Below, one piece after another: positions 20,939 to 31,800 of a stretch of 64,000 nt of DNA (the stretch's first letter is position 1; every line of letters starts with the position of its first letter). Under the pieces are notes generated by a model. It saw only the letters and a program-made list of their open reading frames with translations, was not told where the DNA came from and did not search any database. The position numbers and the translations under genes are program-made. The DNA comes from Brachionus manjavacas (Eukaryota > Rotifera > Eurotatoria > Ploima > Brachionidae): NCBI GenBank assembly GCA_019054805.1, contig JAHQIY010000012.1:3286001-3350000 (forward strand), written 5' to 3'.

Positions 20939-21986
20939 CAGTCAAACCTCTTTAACTCGGAATTCTCTCTTATCCGATCAAATTTAGTGAACTGTATTTT
21001 ACGTTGATATTTGATTCTATATCTCCATTTTTTTTACCTCTCTAATCCGTACCTAATTTTACTCTTTTGTTAAGATATTTCTAGATGAAATAACAATTTT
21101 TACAAATAAATTCTGTGTTCATTTTTAAATTAGCCTAAAAAACTTTTGAACTCTATAATTCAATATTACACTGTTTATTATTTCGGCTTAAAAATGAACG
21201 TGGTGAATATAAAAAGGAAAAAATATATCTAGACAATTATTATAATCCAGATATATTTTTAATATAAAACAATAAAACAGAGAAATAAAGGATTTAATTT
21301 ATAAAACAATATTCGCTAATTGTTTTATTTAACATTAAATTCAGCACTATAATTAGTATATCTTTAGACAATATTGAAAACTGTATTGAACAAAAACAAG
21401 TTTTTAATGAGGACGCTTAATTAATCTTTCTTATCTCTTAAATAAATTAAAGTTTTTTAAAGTACGAGAAAAATAAACTAATTTAAATAGCTTTTTTAAA
21501 TAATTTGTAATAAATTTGTATTTTATCTGTTTTGATAATTTTTTTGTTTGTATTTTGTAAATAAAATTTTTATATTTAATTATTATTATTATTATTTATT
21601 TCAATGAACTCTCTTAAGGCGATGTAAAAAAATAAAAATTAAGAAGTTAAAATAAGTAAAAAAATAAGTATAAAAGAATAAAAAATAATTATAAAAATAA
21701 AAAAAATTAATTAAAAAAAAGACAAAAATTAGGGTTTGAAATTTTGAGAAAATTTCCATATTAATATGTTGTATTTTTAAATTTCGCTAATTATTATTCA
21801 TCTTGTGTTCTATTTCAGTTTTTAATTAATTAATTAAATTTTTTTTTTGAAAACTAAGCGAACACCTTATCTTAATCCGAACTTTTAATTTTTTCCTTCG
21901 TTACCGGATTATTGTTAGCTCTGAAATTTTATTATCCGATCTTTTATTTTCAAAACTTGTTTGTCCGAATTAAAGAGGTTTGACTG
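20939..21986. mobile_element. pogo/Tc1-mariner-like inverted-repeat transposon, non-autonomous
   Basis: The left end starts CAGTCAAACCTCTTTAA.TCGGA and the right end is its inverse complement with one mismatch in 23 bp. CAGT...CCTC ends of this kind are typical of pogo-like elements, which duplicate TA. TA stands at the left (20937-20938) but TT at the right (21987-21988), so the duplication is imperfect or mutated. Subterminal ATCCG/CCGAT words occur in both arms. No transposase is left in its 1048 bp. A LINE 3' end with an AAT tail (21590-21640) is nested inside. Confidence 0.65.
21575..21740 (-). repeat. LINE 3' end with AAT-type tail (copy 2), nested
   Basis: On the minus strand TTTACATCGCCTTAAGAGAG (ending 21608), TTCATTGAAATAAATAATAATAATAATAAT. 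It is the same layout as at 11.77 kb, including the AAGACAAAAATTAGG block (21719-21733). It sits within the pogo-like element. Confidence 0.55.
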
Positions 21987-21988
21987 TT

Positions 21989-23414
21989 ATTTAAGACCAT
22001 TTGTCAAATTTGAATTCACAGATTGCTGAATTTTTTTGATTGTATTTTCTAAGGTCAATTGAAAATTCCTATCAAACGCTTCCTAAAATCACAAAAATAT
22101 AAATAAAAAATTATACAATTATTTAATTCGTAAATTTTTACCATTTTTATTGATTTTCTTTGAATTTTTGTCCAAATTAAATAAAAAAAATTTAATTTGG
22201 CTCAATTTTTAAGAATTAAATATCTACAGAAACTCTTTTTTTCATGGTTGATTTATAAAATAGTAATGAACAAAATTTTATCCTTTTTATTATTAAAGAA
22301 AGTGATTTGAAAAAATATTTTTCAAAATTCAAGGAAAAAGTTGGTTACACATTTTTTCCACGGAACCCCTCTTAAAATTAGATTTTCTCTAAATAAAATT
22401 TAAAAAGTGCTGTTTTTTTCTTAAAATAATTAAAAATTAAAAGCAAAAATAAATTAAGAGAAATTTTGACCGAGAGCTCCAAAATAAATATTCATTTTTT
22501 ACATAAGAGTGTAGAGATTTAATTATCCTCAAAACGGTATGCAACGGTATGGTATTTTTTTAAGTTTTTCAACTATGAGCTTTTAAAAAAAGGGCTAGGA
22601 GACAATTTATTTTTCTGAAACAATGCTGAGGCTATTTTCTTTCATATAACTAGTGGTCGGAAGGTCAAGGTATTATCATTATCTTGAAAACATATAGTCC
22701 GTTAACAGCAACTCACGATTTTCCTCATTATTGCTAGTTTTACTAGTCAAAAACTAGGTCTAATGATCCAACTGATACTTTTGCGTATAAGTTCATCAAA
22801 TTCTATACATAGTGGTTGGTGGTCGGAAGTTTTTGGATTATTCATAATACCATCCGACCGCGGTTCGTGTTTTAGTAAAAAAACAGGTGGTTCGTGTTTT
22901 AGCATATGCCATTTTTTAAATAAAAACAAAAAGAAATAATTAAAAAAATATTTAAATAATTCTTTTAGCTTTAAAAAAAATTCAATTATTTCTTCTAAAA
23001 TTTCCCAAAAAAAACCATATGAAAAAATTAAATTGAATTGTAAAAGAAAAATTAAAGAATGTTTTGTTTTTAAAATTTTTTAATATTTAATCAACTTTAA
23101 AAATATATTAGGAAAAAAAGAAATTTTATTTTTAATGACATGCAAATTAACTACAAATTAAAAATTTTAATGGACCATTTTCACTATAATTCACAGACAA
23201 TTAATCTTATTAATTTAATGAGAATTCATTAAAATGAGTTTTTTTTTGTATCTTAAGGTCATCTATAACAGATAAAAAAATTTTGGCAGAATAGCAATTA
23301 TCGACAAATTTAAAGAAAAAACACAATTTGATTTATGAAGTATAAAAGAAAAATAATCTTCAAAAAGATAAATAATTACAAGTAAACAAATATTTAATTG
23401 AAAATAAATCTAAA
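21989..23414. other. AT-rich DNA with small direct repeats, no gene seen
   Basis: Two copies of GTGGTCGGAAG (about 22654 and 22821) and two copies of GGTTCGTGTTTTAG (22861-22874 and 22889-22902) stand out in otherwise A/T-only sequence. A segment at 23133-23205 shares words (AATGACA.GCAAATTAACTA) with 25798-25860. Confidence 0.45.
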
Positions 23415-23475
23415 TTATTTATTTATTTTATTATCTGTGTCGAGCTAAAGCTCATTCAGATAAAAAAATCAAAAC
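23405..23475 (-). repeat. solo LINE 3' end (GGAGC family)
   Basis: On the minus strand CTGAATGAGCTTTAGCTCGA followed by CACAG (23435-23459) and an AAATA-repeat tail (23405-23434). This is the same end as at 15.56, 17.63 and 18.65 kb with three to four changes. The rest of the element is missing. Confidence 0.6.
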
Positions 23476-24125
23476 TGAAAAGAAAAAAGTAAAAAGTAAA
23501 AATAAAATAAAAAATATAAAAATTAAAGAGGTTAAAGTAGAGAAAAAAATATGTAGGAGAGACTATCATACTTCATAAATAAAAATTTCCTATTGGTAAA
23601 CTTTCGATCAAAAATTGAAAAAATATTTAAAATATTCTGAAAAAAGTTATCTTTATTGATAAAAATAAAAAAAATTTGAAGTAATTAATTAGTGGCAGCA
23701 AAAATTTAAATTAAAATATTTAAATTAAATTTTAGGTTTCAGATCTCATCGTTCTTAGAAAAACTCCCAATACATCTTGTCTAAACCATTGCTTCTAAAT
23801 TTTGGAACACTCTTTCAGATATCCTCTTATTTTCTTGCCTAGATATCTTTAATTCCTAATCTCTAAACTTTTTCACCATTGCATAAATTTTTAAAGCCAT
23901 AAATTGACTTTCTTATTCTACGTTTTCCTTTTAAATTATGAAAAATTAATAAAATCTTTTGATGAATAGAACTTTTTAAACAAAGTTCATGGACTTATAG
24001 ACAATAAACTCTTTGGTTCTTTATGATGATCTTTAAAAAGTGATCAAGAACTTCAGTTTACTTTTATTTGAATAGTCAAAATCCACTAAGTTATTTCTAC
24101 TTAAATTAAAAAGATCTTTTCTAAC

Positions 24126-24400
24126 GGTTCTTTATGGTTTTCTTTAAATCATACCTTTTTAATTAACTTTGGTTCTGTCCCTTTTTTAAGAGGTTCTTTA
24201 TGGTTCTTTTTAAATCATCAACCTACTAATTTTTAGTTCTCTGGGTCTCTTCGATTCTTTATATCCCTTTTAAGTTAAATTCAGGACCGATTTGTTTCTT
24301 TACGCTGATTTTTGTCCTCGCCCAGACCCCTTTTTCTTATCTATTTAAAGGTAAAAAGTATCTAAAAAGAACCAAAAAGAACCAAAATTTTTTTAAATTT
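24126..24400. repeat. GGTTCTTT repeat cluster
   Basis: GGTTCTTTATGGTT.TCTTT, then AAATCAT, occurs at 24126-24152 and 24193-24218 in direct orientation. The inverse word AAAGAACCAAAAAGAACC is at 24377-24395. This is possibly a decayed inverted-repeat element; the boundaries are not clear. Confidence 0.4.
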
Positions 24401-24554
24401 ATTTTTTTTTAAAGAACTGGAAAGAAATTATAAGAACCATTCAGTTCTTTTCTCATTATCTATGGATGGGTTCAGGCTCTTTTAATTTTAAATTTGTAGA
24501 CTTGAGCAACCCTCAGCCCCTCTCTGACTACGCCGCTGATGTTTTGGATTATTT

Positions 24555-24772
24555 CTTCCTAATACATTTGCTTTTTTTTATTTGCGTTCAGACTACACCA
24601 ACTTTAAAGTGAGTCAATGTCAGCTTGCAATGATTTCTTTTTCAAAATCAGCGTAGAGAACATTTTTACATTTATTATTAGCTCCACTTCCTGTTATGAC
24701 ATCTTGTCTTACAAGTAAGTTGGTGCAAGATCTATTTGCCAAATAACCATGCTGTTTGGTACTCAATAAATA
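24555..24772 (-). pseudogene. LINE reverse transcriptase fragment with internal deletion
   Basis: Minus strand from 24770: TKQHGYLANRSCTNLLVRQD (finger motif QHGF...RSC.TNLL of CR1/Rex-like RT), then VLYADFEKEI (motif A, where YTDFAKAFD is usual). Directly after comes, in another frame, LQADIDSL.SWCSLNANKKK, which in complete elements lies after the catalytic YADD box. About 100 residues, including motifs B and C, are therefore deleted. Dead remnant. Confidence 0.6.
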
Positions 24773-25013
24773 AAAAAATGATCAATTAGGGGTGAATATT
24801 CAAGAGCTTTTTTTCCATTTATTTTAATAAATTTTTGTTCTATAATTTATTTAAAATAATTTTTTTTTTTTTTTGTTTTTTTTTTTGGACGATGGCTTTT
24901 GACGAATACAAAAAAAATAGAATAAGGAAATAAAATGTAGCATAAATTTATTTATTTTTTTTAAGTATAACATTTGCAACTATAGTATAAAAAATTGCAG
25001 TATAGTTTTGCTA

Positions 25014-25310
25014 TTATTTTTTCTCTCTAAGTGATGAAAGACCATCAAAATTTGTACTTAGGCCTCGGCCAGGACAAAAAAGACACCTAGCATTTTTCGT
25101 CAAAATTTTGTGAACAAACTCAATGTTGTTCAGACACAGGTTGATGCATTGAAACCAGAAATAAATGTGAACCTCAGGTGTATCTTGTTGAGCCATATAT
25201 TGATGTTGTGAACCCCCGAGCGAGTGTTGAAAATGAGGTGGTGGAATCCAAAAAAGTTAAGCTGTTTTAGATAAACCAGCAAAAAGGAAACCAGGTCTTC
25301 CAACGAAGGT
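25014..25310. other. GC-richer segment, possible exon or transposon remnant, not recognised
   Basis: More complex than its surroundings. The plus strand reads VYLVEPYIDVVNPRASVENE and, after a frame change, DKPAKRKPGLPTK (an AT-hook-like basic motif) ending at a GTAAG that could be a splice donor (25309-25313). The minus strand is open for 60 codons (25196-25014) with CLFCPGRGLSTNFDGL. I could not decide which strand, if either, is real. Confidence 0.25.
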
Positions 25311-25836
25311 AAGAATCTCTTTAGAATTTGATTGATTTTTTTATACTCTTGTTTTTTTATTCTATTATTTTTATTCTTGAATGTATGAAAGTATTCTAAG
25401 AGATTTGTTTTTATTCTTTAGTTCAAATTTAATCGACTTTTTATGTTATAATAATTTGTTTTTTATACTAAAATAGATAAAATCTTGTTTATGCTACAAA
25501 GAATTTTTTTTATTCTATAGATAATTTTTTCTATTCGTCAAAAGCTTTTTCACATTTTTTTTACTAATTTTTGGTACTTTTATATAAAGTATGGTAATTG
25601 TAATTGAAATTTGGTTGAAAAAATTCTTATTATTCATTATTAATGCATTATTCTTATAATATTTGTTCCAATTAAAAAAATTTGGCGTTAATATTAAAAA
25701 TAATAAAAATGGCTCATAAAAATTAAATCTGTTTTTAAAAATTTGATTTTTTTAAATTCTAATCATCTTAAAAAAATAAAAAGGAATTTTCTTTTCAATG
25801 ACAAGCAAATTAACTAAGAAATAAATAAAACTTTTA

Positions 25837-26108
25837 CTCTAAAATTTACAGGCAAGTAATATTGACAATAGAATGAAGAGATTTTTACGTCACAGCAAGT
25901 AATGACATTTTTAAATAAATAATTCGATTTGATATAAAATTTACATAAAAAAAAAGTTTTATGTAAATTTTAAAAGAATAAATTTTTATTAAAAATTTGC
26001 TCTAAAATTCACAGACAAGAAAAATTGACAATGGAATGAAGAGGTTTTTACGTCACAGCTAGTGATGCCATTTTTAAATAAATAATTCGATTTGATTTAA
26101 AATTTAGG
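25837..26108. repeat. tandem duplication, period 163 bp
   Basis: CTCTAAAATTTACAGGCAAG at 25837 and the diverged CTCTAAAATTCACAGACAAG at 26000 begin two copies. These share TTGACAAT.GAATGAAGAG, TTTTTACGTCACAGC and TTTTTAAATAAATAATTCG. Another partial relative is at about 23133. No coding capacity. Confidence 0.65.
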
Positions 26109-26730
26109 AAAAAAAATTTTATTTTATCAAAAAAATAATAAATAAAGTGGTGTTTTATGCGTTTTAAAATAATTTCCACATCGGAAACTAATTAATTCAT
26201 TTTTTGTTTCAATTAATTCGATTGATTAAATGTATTGCCAAAAAATATTTAATCTAGAACTTAGGCGTGTATTTTAATATTTTTATTTTCCGAATTTCAG
26301 CAATGTTAATTTATGAATTTTGAAAAAGATTCAATTTGAAATGCAAGAACCAGTCGACTTGATATAACTACATTTTAGCTAGTTCGCATTCTAAATCTAT
26401 TTAGAAAATTAAAATTAATAATTAGCAAACACACCTTTAATATCTAGTCTAGATCGGAAAAGAAATTCGGTCGAAATCTGCTTTTTTTTCACGTTGCCAA
26501 TGGATGACTTGGTGATGACAGATTAAGAGCAAGAGCCCGAAAGAGAGTGATCACTTTGAACATTTATTTAAAAATTTGATACTTAACTAGCATACATTTG
26601 AGAGTTGTGTATCAGAAAATAATAATAATTTTTTATGAAAAATAAATGAATAAAATTTCAAAAAATTTAATTTTTTTCTCTTCTGCCCAACAATTTTAGA
26701 TTTTAGAAGTTAAAAAAAGTGAAAAGAAAA

Positions 26731-28044
26731 ATGCTCACAGACAGCGAACTAGAGAGCGACACAAGCTCAGTCCACGAGGCTAACTTGGCTAGCATACCCA
26801 CGTCCAAAGAGCAGCTGGAAAAGCGCATAGAGTCGCTGATCCAAGAGAACCGTGTGCTCAAGATAGAAATAGAAACGTTCAAGATCCGCGTCAAGCAACT
26901 TCAGGAGGAGAACAAAGATCTGCGAAAGGCAAGTGTTAACATTCAGGCGCGAGCCGAACAAGAAGAAGAGTACATATCGAACAAGCTGCTAAAGAAAATC
27001 CAGTCCTTGAAAAAAGAAAAGGAGCTTTTGGCAAACAATTATGAGCGCGAAGAGGAGTACTTGACCAACGATCTTTCCAGAAAGCTCAGTCAACTGAGGA
27101 ATGAAAAGGTGCAGCTGGAGCAAACGCTGGAGCAAGAACAGGAGCACATGGTGAACAAGTTGATGAAGAAAATTGAGAAACTAGAGGCCGAGACCTCGGC
27201 CAAACAATCCAATTTGGAGCAGTTGAGGCGTGAAAAAATCGAGCTGGAAAACACACTGGAGCAAGAGCAAGAGTCGCTGGTGAATCGGCTGTGGAAGCGG
27301 ATGGAGCGGCTGGAAGCAGAGAAAAGAATGCTCCAGGAAAAGCTAGAACAGCCGGTCAGCGCTCCGTTGTCTCCGCGAAACTCTGGCTCTGCTTCCTCGT
27401 TGAACTCTGCTCTTATTGGACTGCCTTCAAATTCTGACCAAGCGGCAAATTTGACCGAGCACATCATAAACCTGAGGCGCGAAGTGACGCGCCTAAAGAC
27501 CAACTTGGAAAAGGCAGAGCGTGACAACAAAGAAAACATGGCCAAATTGGTCAGGGAGGAAAAATTAATCAAGGACGAAAATATTCGCTTGCAAAGACGC
27601 CTTCAGATGGAAGTGGACAGACGAGAGGCACTGTGTCGGCACTTGTCCGAAAGCGAGTCAAGCTTGGAAATGGACGATGAACGTCATTTCAATGAATCAA
27701 CCAGACAACGAACCATCTCTAGTCCCATACCGGCCTATGTAGTTCATAATCCCACGCAAACCAACCCAGCAGTTCAAACTCAGGTATTTTCTCAGCCGGC
27801 AGCGTGCACTGCCGAACGATGTCCAGCTTGTAACCAACTAATGAAGCAATCAAGTCATTCAGTGCTCCAGTCGCCACCTCATGTAAATCAGACTGGCCAG
27901 CGACAGTCCATTTCTGGTCCCACCTCTGCCAATCCACTGACTGCGTCCTCTTCATTGTCTTCTTCCTCTTCTTCGATCAACTCCAGTCGAGTGCCAAATC
28001 AGCAAATGGCGCCGCATCAAGTTTATCATGAAACCAAGAAATAA
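26731..28044 (+). CDS. CCDC6: CCDC6-like coiled-coil protein
   Basis: Orthologue of coiled-coil domain-containing protein 6, 437 aa (human about 474). In vertebrates CCDC6 is a mainly cytosolic and nuclear phosphoprotein linked to DNA-damage checkpoint control; its biochemical activity is unsettled. The start [13 protein letters not shown] matches the family's N-terminal pattern. A long coiled coil spans about residues 26-206, with [14 protein letters not shown] and [20 protein letters not shown]. It has 29-residue repeats built on E.QEE...NKL..KI..L..EK at about 77, 106, 135 and 178. Then come [10 protein letters not shown] (207-217), a second coiled coil at 239-305, [18 protein letters not shown] (305-322) and RTISSPIP (327-334). 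The tail is Ser/Pro/Gln-rich; a lone CPAC at 364-367 has no obvious partner cysteines. The CDS is intronless. An AATTTTAG at 26693-26700 may end a 5' UTR intron. Confidence 0.95.
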   Translation: MLTDSELESDTSSVHEANLASIPTSKEQLEKRIESLIQENRVLKIEIETFKIRVKQLQEENKDLRKASVNIQARAEQEEEYISNKLLKKIQSLKKEKELLANNYEREEEYLTNDLSRKLSQLRNEKVQLEQTLEQEQEHMVNKLMKKIEKLEAETSAKQSNLEQLRREKIELENTLEQEQESLVNRLWKRMERLEAEKRMLQEKLEQPVSAPLSPRNSGSASSLNSALIGLPSNSDQAANLTEHIINLRREVTRLKTNLEKAERDNKENMAKLVREEKLIKDENIRLQRRLQMEVDRREALCRHLSESESSLEMDDERHFNESTRQRTISSPIPAYVVHNPTQTNPAVQTQVFSQPAACTAERCPACNQLMKQSSHSVLQSPPHVNQTGQRQSISGPTSANPLTASSSLSSSSSSINSSRVPNQQMAPHQVYHETKK

Positions 28045-28849
28045 AAGAAAAAAATTCCAATTTAAGCTCACATTTCTCTCAAAATTCTCTATTTATCTAT
28101 GAAACCGATGAATTTTTTTTTTGACACAAGGTTAAACAATGGTAACTTCCGAAGATTTTTGTCGACAAAATATTTTTTTTTTGGCTGCTAAAATTGGACA
28201 TAAAATTTGAAGATTTTTTTCTTGTAATTTTTTTTTTAAAGCATTTTATTTAGACGAATCTAAGACTTGATCAAATAAATTTGTTTTACTAATAAATAAA
28301 AAAAATATCTGAAAAAAATTTAGTTTAAAATAATTTTTCAGATTTTTTCTCTCTTCTTTTCGATTTATTTTAAAAAAGTGGAAATGAGCAACACCGAAAT
28401 TTAATTTTTTTTTAAAGGATATAAAAAATATGTTCATTTTATGTTTAATGTACATGACGACCACTTCATATAACTGAAACTTCATAGGATCGACTTAATG
28501 GAATCATTTCATTAAAAAAAATCAAGACTTGAGTACAATTTTTAATAAACAAAAATAAACAAAACTTAAATTTTTTTTGTTTAAAAAATTAAAAAAAAAA
28601 ATTTTTTTTCTCTTATTTCTCTTAATTCTATTAAAATGAAGAATATTGTTAATCTAGAAAAGTAGAAAATAATAAAGACAGATAATAACAAGAAATAAAA
28701 ATAAACACAATGATATAATTAAATGAAAATAAGTCAAATAAAATGCTTCTTTTTTTATTTATTTAAAAAAACACAGGATTTACTGATCTAATAAAAAATC
28801 AAAACAATTTCAAAAGCGAATAAGATTTCAAAAAGAATTTTAAGAAGCA
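28045..28849. other. 3' flank of CCDC6 and boundary to satellite
   Basis: AT-rich, no gene. AATAAA hexamers at about 28275 and 28295 could end the CCDC6 transcript. Satellite-like sequence becomes recognisable only from about 28850. Confidence 0.5.
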
Positions 28850-31800
28850 ATTTTAAGACTTCATAACAGATCAAAATACCCATTTTTTGTCGCTTTTCAA
28901 ATAGGTTTTTTTCAATGAATTTTTCGAATAATGCAAAACCGAAGTTACCACTAGATAAGTCTTGAAAGTTTCTTGACTTTGGCTCTTACAGATCAAAAAA
29001 AAGTCAAAGATTATAAAGTTATGCACATGGGAAGCTAACAAGTGATTACCAGTCACTTATTTTTCTAGTCAATTCAAATTGGTCAATTTTTTAGCTACGA
29101 TAAAGATTAAAGGCTTAGATTCAGAAACGCAAAAAGTCCTACATGATACAAATTACAGAATTCCAAAAAGTTAAAAGGACAAGATATTAGAAGAATTCAT
29201 AAAAGATCAAAATACCCATTTTTTGACGTTTTTCAAATAGGTTTTTTGCAATGAATTTTTCGAATTTTGCAAAACCGAAATTACTACTAAAAAGATCTTG
29301 AAATTTTCTTGACTTTGGCTTTTACAGTTCAAAAAAAAGTCAAAAATTCTAAAGTTATGCACATGAAAAACCTAGAAGTGATTACCAGTCAGTCATTTTT
29401 CGAGTCATTTCAGATTGGTCAATTTTTTAGCTACGATAAAGATTAATGGCTTAGATTCAGAAACGCAAAAAGTCCTACATGATACAAATTACAGAATTCC
29501 AAAAAGTAAAAAGGACAAGAAATTAGAAGACTTCAAAAAAGAGCAAAAAACCCATTTTTTGACGTTTTTCAAATAGTTTTTTTGCAATGAATTTTTCAAA
29601 TTATGTAAAACGGAAGTTTTCACTGAAAATTTTGAAATTTATTTCACTTTGGCTATTTCATTATCAAAAAAGTCAAAGATTCTAAAAGTTATGCACATGA
29701 GAAACTAACAAGTGATTACCAGTCAGTCATTTTTCGAATCACTGCAGATTGGTCAATTTTTTAGCTACGATAAAGATTAAAGGCTTAGATTCAGAAACGC
29801 AAAAAGTCCTACATGATACAAATTACAGAATTCCAAAAAGTAAAAAGTACAAGAAATTAGAAGACTTCATGAAAGAGCAAAATACCCATTTTTTGACGTT
29901 TTTCAAATAGGTTTTTTCAATGAATTTTTCGAATAATGCAAAACCAAAATTTCCACCAAAAAGATCTTGAAATTTTCTTGACTTTGGCTTTTACAGTTCA
30001 AAAAAAAGTCAAAAATTATAAAGTTATGCACATGAAAAACCTAGAAGTGATTACCAGTCAGTCATTTTTCGAGTCATTTCAGATTGGTCAATTTTTTAGC
30101 TACGATAAAGATTAATGGCTTAGATTCAGAAACGCAAAAAGTCCTACATGATACAAATTACAGAATTCCAAAAAGTAAAAAGGACAAGAAATTAGAAGAC
30201 TTCAAAAAAGAGCAAAAAACCCATTTTTTGACGTTTTTCAAATAGTTTTTTTGCAATGAATTTTTCAAATCATGTAAAACGGAAGTTTTCACTGAAAATT
30301 TTGAAATTTATTTCACTTTGGCTATTTCATTATGAAAAAAAAATCCAAGATTCTAAAAGTTATGCACATGGGAAACCTACAAGTGATTACCAGTACGTCA
30401 TTTTTCTAGTCATTGCAGATTGGACAATTATTTAGCTCCGATAAAGATTAACGGCTTAGATTCAGAAACGCAAAAAGTACTACGTGATACAAATTTCAGA
30501 ATTCCAGAAGTTTAAAGGACAAGAAATTAGAAGACTTCATGAAAGAGCAAAAAACCCATTTTTTGACGTTTTTCAAATAGGTTTTTTGCAATGAATTTTT
30601 CGAATTTTGCAAAACCGAAATTACTACTAAAAAGATCTTGAAATTTTCTTGACTTTGGCTTTTACAGTTCAAAAAAAAGTCAAAAATTATAAAGTTATGC
30701 ACATGAAAAACCTAGAAGTGATTACCAGTCAGTCATTTTTCGAGTCATTTCAGATTGGTCAATTTTTTAGCTACGATAAAGATTAATGGCTTAGATTCAG
30801 AAACGCAAAAAGTCCTACATGATACAAATTACAGAATTCCAAAAAGTAAAAAGGACAAGAAATTAGAAGACTTCAAAAAAGAGCAAAAAACCCATTTTTT
30901 GACGTTTTTCAAATAGTTTTTTTGCAATGAATTTTTCAAATTATGTAAAACGGAAGTTTTCACTGAAAATTTTGAAATTTATTTCACTTTGGCTATTTCA
31001 TTATCAAAAAAAAATCAAAGATTCTAAAAGTTATGCACATGAGAAACTAACAAGTGATTACCAGTCAGTCATTTTTCGAGTCATTTCAGATTGGTCAATT
31101 TTTTAGCTACGATAAAGATTAAAGGCTTAGATTCAGAAACGCAAAAAGTCCTACATGATACAAATTACAGAATTCCAAAAAGTTAAAAGGACAAGATATT
31201 AGAAGAATTCATAAAAGATCAAAATACCCATTTTTTGACCTTTTTCAAATAGGTTTTTTGCAATGAATTTTTCGAATAATGCAAAACCAAAATTTCCACC
31301 AAAAAGATCTTGAAATTTTCTTGACTTTGGCTTTTACAGTCCAAAAAAAAGTCAAAAATTATAAAGTTATGCACATGGGAAACTTACAAATGATTACCAG
31401 TCAGTCATTTTTCTATTCAATGCAGATTGGTCAATTTTTTAGCTACGATAAAGATTAACGGCTTAGATTCAGAAACGCAAAAAGTCCTACATTATACAAA
31501 TTACAGAATTCAAAAAAGTAAAAACGACAAGAAATTAGAAAACTTCATGAAAAAGCAAAATACCCATTTTTTGACGTTTTTCAAATAGTTTTTTCAATGA
31601 ATTTTTCGAATAATGAAAAACCAAAATTTCCACCAAAAGATCTTGAAATTTTCTTGACTTTGGCTTTTACAGTTCAAAAAAAGTCAAAAATTATAAAAGT
31701 TATGCACATGGGAAGCTAACAAGTGATTACCAGTCAGTCATTTTTCGAGTCATTTCAGATTGGTCAATTTTTTAGCTACGATAAAGATTAATGGCTTAGA

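Noticed and set aside
22747..22929. 60-codon minus-strand open frame with repeated LKHEP
   Set aside because: Created by a small direct repeat (GGTTCGTGTTTTAG); no similarity or splice context.
27090..27572. 160-codon open frame on the minus strand within CCDC6
   Set aside because: It is the antisense shadow of the coiled-coil coding sequence (Ser/Cys/Phe-rich). The plus-strand CCDC6 match is unambiguous.
1..28850. tRNA or rRNA genes
   Set aside because: No A-box/B-box pairs, GTTCRANNC-type arms or rRNA-like blocks were recognised on either strand.
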